Source: a virus
Virus record (IMG/VR): IMGVR_UViG_3300048930_000718
Location: 1-44,646 of that record
Direction: 5' to 3' (one strand)
DNA length: 44,646 bases
Made by a program: the position numbers and the translations under genes. Positions 32,242 through 40,267 of the stretch are shown in pieces. The notes below the pieces were generated by a model. The model was not told the DNA's origin and ran no database searches. It saw nothing but the letters and a program-made list of their open reading frames with translations. Every line of letters begins with the position of its first letter. Position 1 is the first letter of the stretch.

Positions 32242-33903
32242 ATGGCTTCTGTGTCCTTTCACCACGGCACGCGCGTGTTCCAGTCCGGCGAGACGCCGGT
32301 GCTGGTGCGCACCGCACAAACTGCCGTCATCGGCTTGATCGGTACGGCACCAGAAGCCGACGCGGAAAAGTTTCCGCTCAACAAGCCGGTGCAGATTTTG
32401 CGCACCATCGAAGCCGATGGCCTCGGCGACGACGGCACGCTCAAGGAGGCGCTTGACAGCATCTTCGATCAGGTAGGCTGCCCGATCATCCTGGTGCGGA
32501 TTGCCGAAGGGCAGACGACGGCAGAGACCTGGGGCAACCTGGTCGGCGACCAGATCGCCTTTACCGGGGTGCATGCTTTCCGCCGCGCCAGGCCGGACGG
32601 GCTGTACAAGCCTAAGCTGCTGCTGGCGCCCGGCTTCACCCAGACCACGCCGGCCGATGGCATCGCTTCGATCAATGTGACCGCTGGCGGTTCCGGCTAT
32701 CACCCCGACACCGTCACTGTGACGATTGCTGGTGCGGGCACCGGCGCCAAGGCCAAGGCCGTCGTCGATGCGGGCGTTGTGACGTCGATCATCGTCACCA
32801 ATCCCGGCGCCGGCTATTCCGGCTCGCCGACAGCGACGATCGGCAACGGGCTGGTCGCCGCGACCGCCAACGCCACGATTGCCGACGGCAAGGTGACTGC
32901 CGTCACGATCGTCAACCCCGGCGCTGGCTACACTTCGGCACCGACCATCAGCTTCAGCGGTGGCGGTGGCAGCGACGCCGCTGCAACCGCTGTTGTTGTC
33001 GGCGGCAAGGTGGTCGAGATCACCATCACCAACGAGGGTACGGGCTACGTCTCCGCGCCGAGCGTTTCGTTCACGGGCGGCGGCGGCACCGGCGCCACGG
33101 CCAACGCCAACAAGGGTTCGGTCATCAATCCGGTCGTTACCGAACTGATGGGCGTCGCCGAGACGCTCAAGGCCATCGCCTATGTCGATGGTCCGGACAT
33201 GACCGACCAGGCCGCCGTGCAATATCGTGGGCTGATCAATTCCGGGCGCATCTTCGTCTGCGACCCCAAAGTGCTCAAGTTCGACACCGAGAGCGACACC
33301 CATGTGCCGCAGCCGTCGTCGCCGGTCTGGGCGGCGCGCCAGGCGCGCATGGACCTCGAACAGGGATTCTGGTGGGCCGGCTCCAACGTCGAGGTTGCGG
33401 GGATCACCGGCATCAACCGCCCGATCGAGTACGGCCCGCAGGCCAATTACCTCAACGAGCATCGCGTCAACACCATCGTCAATATCGACAATACCGGCTT
33501 CCGGCTGTGGGGGGTGTGGACCTGCGACAGCGACCTGCTCTGGCAGTTCGTCTCGGTGCGGCGCACCGCCGACGCCATCAACGAGGCGCTGGAAGCGGCC
33601 TATCTCGAATTTGTCGATCGGCCATTCTCCAAGGCCAATCTCAAGTTCATGATCGAGGCCGGCCGCGCCTTCCTGCGCACCATGGAGCTTGAGGGCGCGA
33701 TCCTGCCGGGCTCCGACGTCTGGCTGCTCGACAGCAATACTGACGTCGAGATGGCTCAGGGCATCGTTAAGCTCGGCGTCAAGTTCGAGCCGCCGGCGCC
33801 GATGGTTGATATTCGCCTGACCGCCTACCGCAATATCGCCGCCTACACCCTGCTGCTCAATCAGGTGGCGCAGGAGATCAACGACGGCGCGCTGGCTGCG
33901 TAG
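32242..33903 (+). CDS. Tail sheath protein (P2 FI family) with inserted repeat domain
   Basis: 553 aa from ATG 32242, behind AAGGAGA. The N-terminus (HHGTRVFQSGETPV, TAVIGLIGTAP) and C-terminus (FKFMIEAGRA-like, NIAAYTLLLNQVAQ) are standard contractile-tail sheath. P2 sheath is about 396 aa; here ~157 extra residues (135-291) split LLLAPGFTQ from INPVVTELMG. They consist of four GxGY repeats. The insert probably sits on the outer surface. Sheath contraction drives the tube into the cell. Confidence 0.92.
   Translation: MASVSFHHGTRVFQSGETPVLVRTAQTAVIGLIGTAPEADAEKFPLNKPVQILRTIEADGLGDDGTLKEALDSIFDQVGCPIILVRIAEGQTTAETWGNLVGDQIAFTGVHAFRRARPDGLYKPKLLLAPGFTQTTPADGIASINVTAGGSGYHPDTVTVTIAGAGTGAKAKAVVDAGVVTSIIVTNPGAGYSGSPTATIGNGLVAATANATIADGKVTAVTIVNPGAGYTSAPTISFSGGGGSDAAATAVVVGGKVVEITITNEGTGYVSAPSVSFTGGGGTGATANANKGSVINPVVTELMGVAETLKAIAYVDGPDMTDQAAVQYRGLINSGRIFVCDPKVLKFDTESDTHVPQPSSPVWAARQARMDLEQGFWWAGSNVEVAGITGINRPIEYGPQANYLNEHRVNTIVNIDNTGFRLWGVWTCDSDLLWQFVSVRRTADAINEALEAAYLEFVDRPFSKANLKFMIEAGRAFLRTMELEGAILPGSDVWLLDSNTDVEMAQGIVKLGVKFEPPAPMVDIRLTAYRNIAAYTLLLNQVAQEINDGALAA
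32644..33114 (+). repeat. Four GxGY repeats coding for a domain inserted in the sheath
   Basis: Near-identical protein units of ~38 residues: GSGYHPDTVTVT (150-161), GAGYSGSPTATI (189-200), GAGYTSAPTISF (227-238) and GTGYVSAPSVSF (266-277), alternating with strands such as GKVTAVTIVNPG. The type is known from bacterial and phage surface proteins, where it is thought to help adhesion. Its boundaries are taken from where sheath sequence stops and resumes. Confidence 0.8.
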
Positions 33904-33974
33904 GCCGCCATCTCCAGGCGCCGGCACCGACCGGTGATCTCGCTCTCCACCCTTACCTCGAAAGGTAACCCCCG

Positions 33975-34490
33975 ATGCCGTCGCATTCCGACATGCCGCG
34001 CTATATTCTGCGCAACTGCACCATCTTCGCCGACCGCGTTTCCAAGATCGGCCAGGCGTCCGAGATCACGCTGCCGGTGCCGACCGAGAAGCTCGAAGAG
34101 CTGCGCAACGCCGGCATGGTCATGCCGATCGACGTGCCGCTCGGCTATGAGAAGATCGAAGTCTCGTTCAAGATGACCGGCTTTGACCCGCAGGTGATCG
34201 CGCTGTTCGGCCTCGCCGTCGGCCAGGAGCGCGAATACATGGTCACCGGCGCTCTGGCGCACGAGGACGGCACCGTCATCAACGCCACCGCCTATATCCG
34301 CGGCCGCCTGACCAAGACCGACCATGGGTCGTGGAAGCCAGGCGACATGGCCGAGAACGAGTATTCGATCACGCTGCGCTACTACAAGCTCGAGGTCGAT
34401 GGCCGTGTTCTGGTCGAGATGACCCCGTTTGAGGTCGTGATCGGCGGCGTCTCGCAGACCAGCGCCATCCGCGCCGCGCTGCTGGCGTAA
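33975..34490 (+). CDS. Major tail tube protein (P2 FII family)
   Basis: 171 aa from ATG 33975, close to P2 FII (172 aa). RNCTIFADRVSKIGQASEIT near the start and YYKLEVDGRVLVEMTPFEV near the end are family signatures. It polymerises into the inner tube through which DNA passes. It directly follows the sheath gene as in P2. Confidence 0.92.
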   Translation: MPSHSDMPRYILRNCTIFADRVSKIGQASEITLPVPTEKLEELRNAGMVMPIDVPLGYEKIEVSFKMTGFDPQVIALFGLAVGQEREYMVTGALAHEDGTVINATAYIRGRLTKTDHGSWKPGDMAENEYSITLRYYKLEVDGRVLVEMTPFEVVIGGVSQTSAIRAALLA

Positions 34491-34505
34491 TAGTGGGAGC
34501 CTGAC

Positions 34506-34805
34506 ATGACCGACAAGGCAACCGTCACCGTCAAGCTCGACACCCCCGTCGAGCATGACGGCAAGACCTATTCGTCGCTGACGTTTCGGAAAATGAAGGC
34601 AAAGGACATGATCGCCGGCGACCTGGTGCAGGGCGACCAGCGCAAATCAATGGCGATCTTTGCCTCCATGGCCGGCGTCCCTATCGCCGTGATCGAGGAG
34701 CTCGACATCGACGACTATGCCACAGTCGGCGCGGAGGTCGCGCCGCTCATGGGAAAGTCAATCCAGGCCAGGGTGGCGCAGGCTCTGGCCGAGGCGGACG
34801 CGTAA
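34506..34805 (+). CDS. Tail assembly protein E
   Basis: 99 aa from ATG 34506. VKLDTPVEHDGKTYSSLTFRKMKAKDM is the family opening (broken here only for quoting). P2 gpE works as part of a chaperone for the tape measure. A GGGAAAG slippery heptamer (34751-34757) lies 46 bases before its stop, allowing a share of ribosomes to continue into E'. Confidence 0.88.
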   Translation: MTDKATVTVKLDTPVEHDGKTYSSLTFRKMKAKDMIAGDLVQGDQRKSMAIFASMAGVPIAVIEELDIDDYATVGAEVAPLMGKSIQARVAQALAEADA

Positions 34806-34939
34806 TCGACGCGGTCGCCTTCGTCTGCCGTCACCTGCACACGCCGATCAGCGAGGTCGAAGACATGGAATGGGATCGCTTCGACCTCTATGTCGGTGCC
34901 GTGGTGCGCTTGCTCCAGAGCGAGATGCCGAAGACGTAA
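34506..34939 (+). CDS. Frameshifted tail chaperone E-E' (minus-one shift at 34751-34757)
   Basis: At GGGAAAG the codons are G GGA AAG, the X-XXY-YYZ slippery arrangement and the same heptamer used in lambda gene G. A -1 shift gives 84 codons of E, then 60 codons from 34757 to the TAA at 34937-34939 with no stop between, ending in RFDLYVGAVVRLLQSEMPKT. The downstream frame has no good start of its own, as expected for E' or GT extensions. P2 uses a T-run; this site is lambda-like in a P2-like tail. Confidence 0.75.
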
Positions 34940-34944
34940 TCCGG

Positions 34945-35394
34945 CTATCCCTGTTTCAGCACGGTTCCGTCCGCTCCCTTCACGGTGACGTTGAAAGGAA
35001 TGCCCGAGCGGACGCTTTGCGAAACGGTGCAGAAATCCTCAAACTGTTCTAGCGCACGGTCAAGGCGCGGCAGAGTGTCCGCGGCAACCCCGAGCGTGAT
35101 CGTCACATTGACGCCGGTGACCCGCAGCCGATTCTGCTCATTGCGTCCCACTTCCCAGGTGGCCGTGGTGACGATTTGCCCAGGGTCGCCCTTAAACTTG
35201 CCGATGGCGAATACCAGGCTTGCCGACAGGCAATTCGCCATCGCCGCCGCCAGAAGATGCGTGGGCGCTGGCCCCGCGCCGTCACCAAGCGGCGGCGTTT
35301 CGTCGGCCACAAGCTGGCCAAGACCGGGTTCGAAATCGATCAGAAACCGGAACTTGTCCTGGCGCGTGATCGTGACGGAATGCGTTTCGCTCAT
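34945..35394 (-). CDS. OsmC/Ohr-family redox protein (moron)
   Basis: 149 aa from ATG 35394; GGAG lies nine bases upstream and longer frames lack support. PTHLLAAAMANCLSASLV places the first active Cys at 55, and FEDFCTVSQSVRSGIP the second at 122, both at family positions. Such proteins reduce organic hydroperoxides with thiol help. It points against the tail operon, five bases after E' and 179 before the tape measure. It is a cellular-type gene, probably carried as cargo. Confidence 0.85.
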   Translation of the reverse strand: MSETHSVTITRQDKFRFLIDFEPGLGQLVADETPPLGDGAGPAPTHLLAAAMANCLSASLVFAIGKFKGDPGQIVTTATWEVGRNEQNRLRVTGVNVTITLGVAADTLPRLDRALEQFEDFCTVSQSVRSGIPFNVTVKGADGTVLKQG

Positions 35395-35573
35395 CAGACA
35401 GAGCTCCATTGACGGGGGATAGGCGCTTGCGGCGACTGATCGCCACGGCGACGTTCGCGCGTAACGGCACCATCCCTGCCATGAGCTCCTTTGGCAAGCC
35501 CGCCGCCGGACTGGCGGCAAGGCTTCGTGCCGCATCTACCCCCAATTGAGACCAAACCGCTGATCTTGTTGTC

Positions 35574-37811
35574 ATGGCCACACTGACCTCCAAACTGATC
35601 GTCGAACTGGTCGATCGGGCGACAGCGCCGTCGCGCGCGGTGGCCAGTGCGATCAACCGGCTCACCGCGGCGCAGACCCGCAATGCCGCTGCCCTGGCGC
35701 AGGCGCAGTCGAAGATGCTCGGCGCCGTCGGCATGGCCTACGCCCTCGGCAGGGCAATCTCAGCGCCGGTGAAGGCAGCGAAGGATTTTCAGACAATACT
35801 GACCGACATCGAGCAGAAGTCCGGCGTCTCTGGTATCGCGTTCAAGGAACTGGGCACCCAGCTACGCGGAATCGCGGCGGCAACCAACCAGCTGCCGTCC
35901 GACACCGTGAAGACCTTCGATGCGTTGATGGCGCTGGGCCTTGGCGGCAAGACCGACGCCGAGAATGTCGAAGCGGCATTGAAGCTGCTGCCGGCGATCA
36001 ACAAGACCGCGACAGCCTTCCGCGCCTCCAATATGGACGTCATGGCGGCCGGTCAGGCCGTGTTCGCCAACCTCAAGGTGCCGGCAGAACAAATCCTGCG
36101 CGTGTTCGACGCGATGGCCGAGGCTGGCAACCAGGGCGCCTTCGAACTGCGCGATATGGCGCAGTATTTCCCCGAGATCACCTCGAAGGCGGCGGCACTT
36201 GGCTACCAGGGCGCCAAGGCCGCCTCTGACCTCGCCGCTGCATTACAGGTCGTGCGGCAGGGTGCCGGTTCCGCCGGCCAGGCGGCAACCAATCTGAGCC
36301 AGCTGTTCACGCAGATGATGTCGCCGCGACTGGCCAACAACTTCAAGAAATTTGGCGTCGACCTCCGCGCCGGGCTCGACGCCGGCCGCAAGCGTGGCCT
36401 GTCCCCGATCGACACCCTTGTCACCCTGACAAAGACGGCGATGAAGAAGGGCGCCAGGCTTGGCGATCTGTTCCGCGAGGAAAGCTCGTTCCTGGCCATC
36501 CGACAGCTGATCAGCGACGTCGAGCGCTTCCACCAGATCAGGGATGCATCGAACAACGCGAGCGGCCTTATCGACCAGCAATATGTGCGGCGCATCCAGG
36601 ACGCGGATGCGGCGCTGACGCGGTTCAATGCCGCGGTCGAGAACCTGTCCATCGAGCTCGGCACCGGGCTGCTGCCGCTGCTGACTGGCGTCATCGATAA
36701 CGGCATTGCGCCGTTCGCGCGCGCCGTCACCGAGGTGGTGAGGACCTTTCCGCGTGCATCCGGCGTCATCGTCGGGACCGCTGCCGGCTTGATCGGCCTG
36801 CAGATCGCAGCCACCGCGGCGCAGTTCGCCTTCCTGTGGATGAAGGGCGGCGCGCTTGCCGTCGCTGCCGCCGGCCTGCGTGGCGTGCAGGTTGTTTTAC
36901 GGGGTCTGGCGTTTGCCGCGTGGCCGATCACCGCCGCCTTCGGCGCACTGCGCGCGGCGACCGTCGGCTATCTCGCAAGCGCGGCGATCCTCGGCCATGG
37001 CGGCGCATTGAAGGTCGCGGCGGCATCCCTGCTCGGCCTGATCAGTCCGATCAACCTCGTTGCCGGTGCCATGCGGGTGCTCAGGCTGGCGGTGATCGGT
37101 ACCGGCATTGGCGCCGCGCTCGTTGCCATCGCCGCCGCCGGAACCTGGATTTACAACAACTGGTCCGGCATCAAGGAGATGTTTTCCGGCATTTGGGAGG
37201 GTTTTACGAGCGCGCTGGCGCCGGTCGAACCGGCGCTGCGGCCCGTGATCGACGGGCTGACCTGGCTCTACGACAAATTCACGGCGATGACCGGTCCGAT
37301 CGATGCCTCGAAGGAAAGCTGGCGCTCGCTCGGCGTCACCATCGGTGAAGCGCTTGGCGGGGCGATCACCGTCGTCATCGAGAAGGTCAAAGCCCTGTTC
37401 GGGCTGCTGTCGTCCGTGGGCAGCGCCATCGGCAGTGCCGGCAGTTGGGCTGCCGGCGTATTCTCGCCTCCTTCTGCTCCTGCTGCTGGCGCCCGTGCGC
37501 TCGGTGGCGCCGTGCGCGCCGGCAGCCCGTACCTGGTGGGCGAACGCGGCCCGGAACTGTTCACGCCCGCTGCCGCAGGCACCATCCAGAGCACATCGCG
37601 GACGGTTGCGGCGCTGCGTGCCGCCGCTGCCGCGTCGATGCTGGCGGCGACGCCCGCCGCCGCAGGGACCACAAATAACAACAGCATCTCGATTGTCGTC
37701 AACGCGGCACCAGGTCAATCGGCGGAGAACATTGCCACCGAGGTCGAGCGGGTGTTGTCGGCCAGGCTCAATGCGCTGTCGCGTGGCGCTCATTCGGACG
37801 GGGTGTATTGA
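35574..37811 (+). CDS. Tail tape measure protein (TP901 type)
   Basis: 745 aa from ATG 35574. The N-terminal ~330 residues are the conserved TP901 core (DFQTILTDIEQKSGVSG, AFELRDMAQYFPEITSKAAA). Hydrophobic segments lie at about 395-420, 440-475 and 480-530, followed by a Ala/Gly-rich end with YLVGERGPELF. It sets tail length and helps DNA cross the membrane. No clear ribosome site precedes the ATG, perhaps because the OsmC cassette lies between E' and this gene. Confidence 0.9.
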   Translation: MATLTSKLIVELVDRATAPSRAVASAINRLTAAQTRNAAALAQAQSKMLGAVGMAYALGRAISAPVKAAKDFQTILTDIEQKSGVSGIAFKELGTQLRGIAAATNQLPSDTVKTFDALMALGLGGKTDAENVEAALKLLPAINKTATAFRASNMDVMAAGQAVFANLKVPAEQILRVFDAMAEAGNQGAFELRDMAQYFPEITSKAAALGYQGAKAASDLAAALQVVRQGAGSAGQAATNLSQLFTQMMSPRLANNFKKFGVDLRAGLDAGRKRGLSPIDTLVTLTKTAMKKGARLGDLFREESSFLAIRQLISDVERFHQIRDASNNASGLIDQQYVRRIQDADAALTRFNAAVENLSIELGTGLLPLLTGVIDNGIAPFARAVTEVVRTFPRASGVIVGTAAGLIGLQIAATAAQFAFLWMKGGALAVAAAGLRGVQVVLRGLAFAAWPITAAFGALRAATVGYLASAAILGHGGALKVAAASLLGLISPINLVAGAMRVLRLAVIGTGIGAALVAIAAAGTWIYNNWSGIKEMFSGIWEGFTSALAPVEPALRPVIDGLTWLYDKFTAMTGPIDASKESWRSLGVTIGEALGGAITVVIEKVKALFGLLSSVGSAIGSAGSWAAGVFSPPSAPAAGARALGGAVRAGSPYLVGERGPELFTPAAAGTIQSTSRTVAALRAAAAASMLAATPAAAGTTNNNSISIVVNAAPGQSAENIATEVERVLSARLNALSRGAHSDGVY

Positions 37812-38236
37812 TGCCGACACCGATGGCACTCGGCCCGTTCGCCTTCGAGGCGCTGCGGTTTGGTTATCATGGGGTTGGTCGCGATCTCTCAACCCGCTGG
37901 GCAGAGATATCGACCGTCGGCAGCCTCAACCGTCTGCAATGGACCGGCGGCGACAGTGACAGCGTCACCATCAGCGGCGTCGTGTTCCCGGAGGAGTTCG
38001 GCGGCTTGTCGAGCCTCGAGGGGATACGCTCGGCAGCATTGAGCGGCAGCGTGCTGCCGCTGGTCACCCTCGGTGGCAACGTGTTCGGCATGTATGTGGT
38101 CGAGAAGGTCGGCGAGGACCAAAGCTATCACACCGCAAGCGGCCTGCCGCGCAAGGACGCCTTCTCGATCGAGCTGCGCCGCTTTGTCGGCAACAACTTC
38201 TCGCCGATCTCGATCGTGCAGGCGCTGTTCGGATAG
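37811..38236 (+). CDS. Tail protein U (P2 gpU family)
   Basis: 141 aa from ATG 37811, which shares one base with the tape measure stop. ALGPFAFEALRFG and RLQWTGGDSDSVTISG match gpU, and YVVEKVGEDQSYH near the middle is family-typical. P2 U caps or finishes the tail. Coupling and order T-U-X-D equal those in P2. Confidence 0.9.
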   Translation: MPTPMALGPFAFEALRFGYHGVGRDLSTRWAEISTVGSLNRLQWTGGDSDSVTISGVVFPEEFGGLSSLEGIRSAALSGSVLPLVTLGGNVFGMYVVEKVGEDQSYHTASGLPRKDAFSIELRRFVGNNFSPISIVQALFG

Positions 38237-38241
38237 CACCG

Positions 38242-38454
38242 ATGACAACCCTCTATACAACCAAGCAGGGCGAGATGCTCGACGCCATCTGCTGGCGCCT
38301 GTTCAACGCCACCAGCGGTTATGTCGAGCAGGTGCTCGACCTCAATCCGAGATTGGCTGAGCTGCCGCCAATCCTGCCAATCGGCACCATCGTCACGCTG
38401 CCCGATCTGCCGCGCATGCCGGCGGAGCGGAAGATCGTGAGTTTGTGGAGTTGA
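38242..38454 (+). CDS. Tail protein X (P2 gpX, LysM-like)
   Basis: 70 aa from ATG 38242. TKQGEMLDAICWRLF, GYVEQVLDLNPRLA and LPIGTIVTLPD are the LysM-like gpX pattern. It acts in tail completion and may bind peptidoglycan. It converges on the leftward antidote gene, 41 bases away. Confidence 0.9.
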   Translation: MTTLYTTKQGEMLDAICWRLFNATSGYVEQVLDLNPRLAELPPILPIGTIVTLPDLPRMPAERKIVSLWS

Positions 38455-38495
38455 GGGAGCGCTACGAGATAGCCAATTCCAGTATCACTCTCCTG

Positions 38496-38780
38496 TCAGG
38501 CGGGATGCACCGACACCGTCAGCCCAAGACTCTTGAGCACGCCCAGAAATGTCGTCAGCCGAGGGTCTCCATCCGCGCTCAACGCCTTGTAGAGACCTGC
38601 GCGGGTGACACCTGCATCCTTGGCGATCTGGCTGATGCCCTTGGCGCGCGCTACATTGCCAAGCGCATGAGCGATGACCTTGGCATCACCATCTTCGAAT
38701 GCAGCTTCGAGATAGGAAGCGATCGCCTCGGGAGTGTCGAGGAAATCAGCGCCGTCCCACTTGGTGGTTTTGATCGTCAC
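38496..38780 (-). CDS. Addiction module antidote protein, HI1420 type
   Basis: 94 aa from GTG 38780, with AGGAGG seven bases upstream, which decides this start over the long open frame. The N-terminus (TTKWDGADFLDTPEAIASYL) and C-terminal helix-turn-helix (ISQIAKDAGVTRAGLYKALS) are typical of the family. It binds its toxin and probably represses the operon. It follows the toxin gene by two bases. Confidence 0.88.
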   Translation of the reverse strand: MTIKTTKWDGADFLDTPEAIASYLEAAFEDGDAKVIAHALGNVARAKGISQIAKDAGVTRAGLYKALSADGDPRLTTFLGVLKSLGLTVSVHPA

Positions 38781-38782
38781 GG

Positions 38783-39070
38783 TCAAACCTCCTGAGCCAT
38801 TTCGATGGCACGCTTGATGTCCTGGTTCTGTGTGCGCTTGCTGCCACCGCAGAGCAGAATAATGACCGTACTGTCGCGCTTGACGATGTAAACGCGATAA
38901 CCCGGCCCGTAGTCGATGCGAAGCTCGCCGATCCCGCTGAAGAACTTGACGTCGCCGAGCAAACCAAGCTCCAACCGGTCGATCCTGACGCGAATGCGTG
39001 CCTGCGCTCGGACATCGCGAAGCCCGGCGAACCAATCGAGAAACTCCGTGGTCTTGCGCACTTCGACCAT
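38783..39070 (-). CDS. RelE/ParE superfamily toxin, HI1419 type
   Basis: 95 aa from ATG 39070. RKTTEFLDWFAGLRDVRAQ opens this family, followed by RIRVRIDRLELGLLGDVKF and the C-terminal YRVYIVKRDSTVIILLCGGSK, with GGSK typical of the group. It is predicted to inhibit translation. It is the first gene of its operon, with the consensus -10 box ending six bases upstream, so its mRNA may have no leader. Confidence 0.88.
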   Translation of the reverse strand: MVEVRKTTEFLDWFAGLRDVRAQARIRVRIDRLELGLLGDVKFFSGIGELRIDYGPGYRVYIVKRDSTVIILLCGGSKRTQNQDIKRAIEMAQEV

Positions 39071-39074
39071 GCGT

Positions 39075-39114
39075 AAACTATAGTAAGCATAAACTGCATT
39101 GTCAACTATAGTTT
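39075..39114 (-). promoter_or_regulatory. Consensus promoter and inverted-repeat operator of the RelE-type TA pair
   Basis: On the minus strand, TTGACA (39100-39105) and TATAGT (39077-39082) are 17 bases apart, a near-perfect sigma-70 promoter. AAACTATAGT (39075-39084) and ACTATAGTTT (39105-39114) are perfect inverted copies 20 bases apart that overlap both boxes. The predicted transcript start falls at or next to the toxin ATG at 39070. Confidence 0.85.
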
Positions 39115-39130
39115 GCGGTGCGGAAATCCA

Positions 39131-40231
39131 ATGAAAACCCCTCGCGCCGAAATCCACGCCAACGGCAGGCCGGTCGCCTCGATCTTCAACGACCGGCTGA
39201 TCTCCGTGACCATCACCGACAAGGCAGGCGTCACCAGCGACACCATCAGCTGCGAGTTGAACGACGGCAATCCGTTTGCCGAGATTCCCCGCAAGGGCGA
39301 CACCATCGAGGCCTGGCTCGGCTATGTCGAGACCGGCATTGCCTATTTCGGCAGGTTCATCTGCGACGACCCGGTCGTCCATTGCCTGCCTTACCGGCTC
39401 ACGGTCAACGGCAAGGGCACCGATATGCGCGAGAAGCTCAAGCAGCACAAGGCGCGCCATTGGGACAGGAAATCGGTCAGGGACATCGTCAGCGAGATCG
39501 CCGGCGACCATGGCCTGCAGGCGAAGGTCGATGGCGCCGTCGGCGCGTACAAATACGAATGGTTCGGCCAGGAGGACGAGAGCGACCTGCATGTGGTCGA
39601 GCGTCTGGCGCGACGTCATGACGCCACGTTCGCAATCAAGAACGGCATGCTGATCCTGGCGCCGCGCGGGTCTGGCAAATCGCCGAGCGGCGCGGCGCTG
39701 ACGCCGGTGATCGCCACGCCCTTCAATATCGTCAAGGGCACCTGTCAGACGACATTTGCCCACCGCAACAGCTTTGCCAAGGTCAGGGCGCATGCGCAGG
39801 ACAGAAAGAAGGCCGAGCGCGTCGAGGTCGACGAGGACAGCGACGATGACGGCGACGCCGATTACACCATCCCGGAACCCTTTGCCGACCAGGACGAGGC
39901 GCAAAGGGCAGCCAGGACCAAGGCCCGCGACCTGAAAGCCAACACTGTCACCACCTCCGTCGACCTGTTCGGCGATCCGACAATCCGCGCCGCGGCGCCA
40001 TTCCGCTACGCGGGCGTGCGGCCACAGCTCGATGGCATCGCCTTCATCGTCGAGACCGCGACCCACAAGCTGTCGAAGCAGGGCTACACCACCTCGGTCG
40101 AGGCGAAGCTCGGCGGCCAGGGATCGGGCGGTGCCGGCAAGAGCGCGGCATCGGCGGGCGATGTTGCGCCTGGCGGCACCGGCATCGAGGTGCCGGGTGA
40201 GACCGACTACACCGTGCCGCCGATGTCGTGA
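39131..40231 (+). CDS. Late control protein D / tail hub (P2 gpD family)
   Basis: 366 aa from ATG 39131. The N-terminal beta-barrel region (ISVTITDKAGVTSDTISCELND, GDTIEAWLGYVETG) and the central hub block (ESDLHVVERLARRHDATFAIKNG) match gpD/gp27-type hubs. An acidic stretch (about 232-247) separates them from the C-terminus. It joins the tube to the baseplate spike. A weak GGAAA precedes the start; the TA pair lies right before it. Confidence 0.9.
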   Translation: MKTPRAEIHANGRPVASIFNDRLISVTITDKAGVTSDTISCELNDGNPFAEIPRKGDTIEAWLGYVETGIAYFGRFICDDPVVHCLPYRLTVNGKGTDMREKLKQHKARHWDRKSVRDIVSEIAGDHGLQAKVDGAVGAYKYEWFGQEDESDLHVVERLARRHDATFAIKNGMLILAPRGSGKSPSGAALTPVIATPFNIVKGTCQTTFAHRNSFAKVRAHAQDRKKAERVEVDEDSDDDGDADYTIPEPFADQDEAQRAARTKARDLKANTVTTSVDLFGDPTIRAAAPFRYAGVRPQLDGIAFIVETATHKLSKQGYTTSVEAKLGGQGSGGAGKSAASAGDVAPGGTGIEVPGETDYTVPPMS

Positions 40232-40267
40232 TCGGCGCCGCCGGCATCGCGACGGCTATCGCCGCGA

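Noticed and set aside
32098-33927. A 609-codon minus-strand frame opposite the sheath gene
   Set aside because: Shadow of the sheath gene; Gly/Asp/Arg-rich nonsense composition and no family match.
35502-35518. Hairpin GCCGCC/GGCGGC before the tape measure as a terminator
   Set aside because: No T-run on either strand; too short to call.
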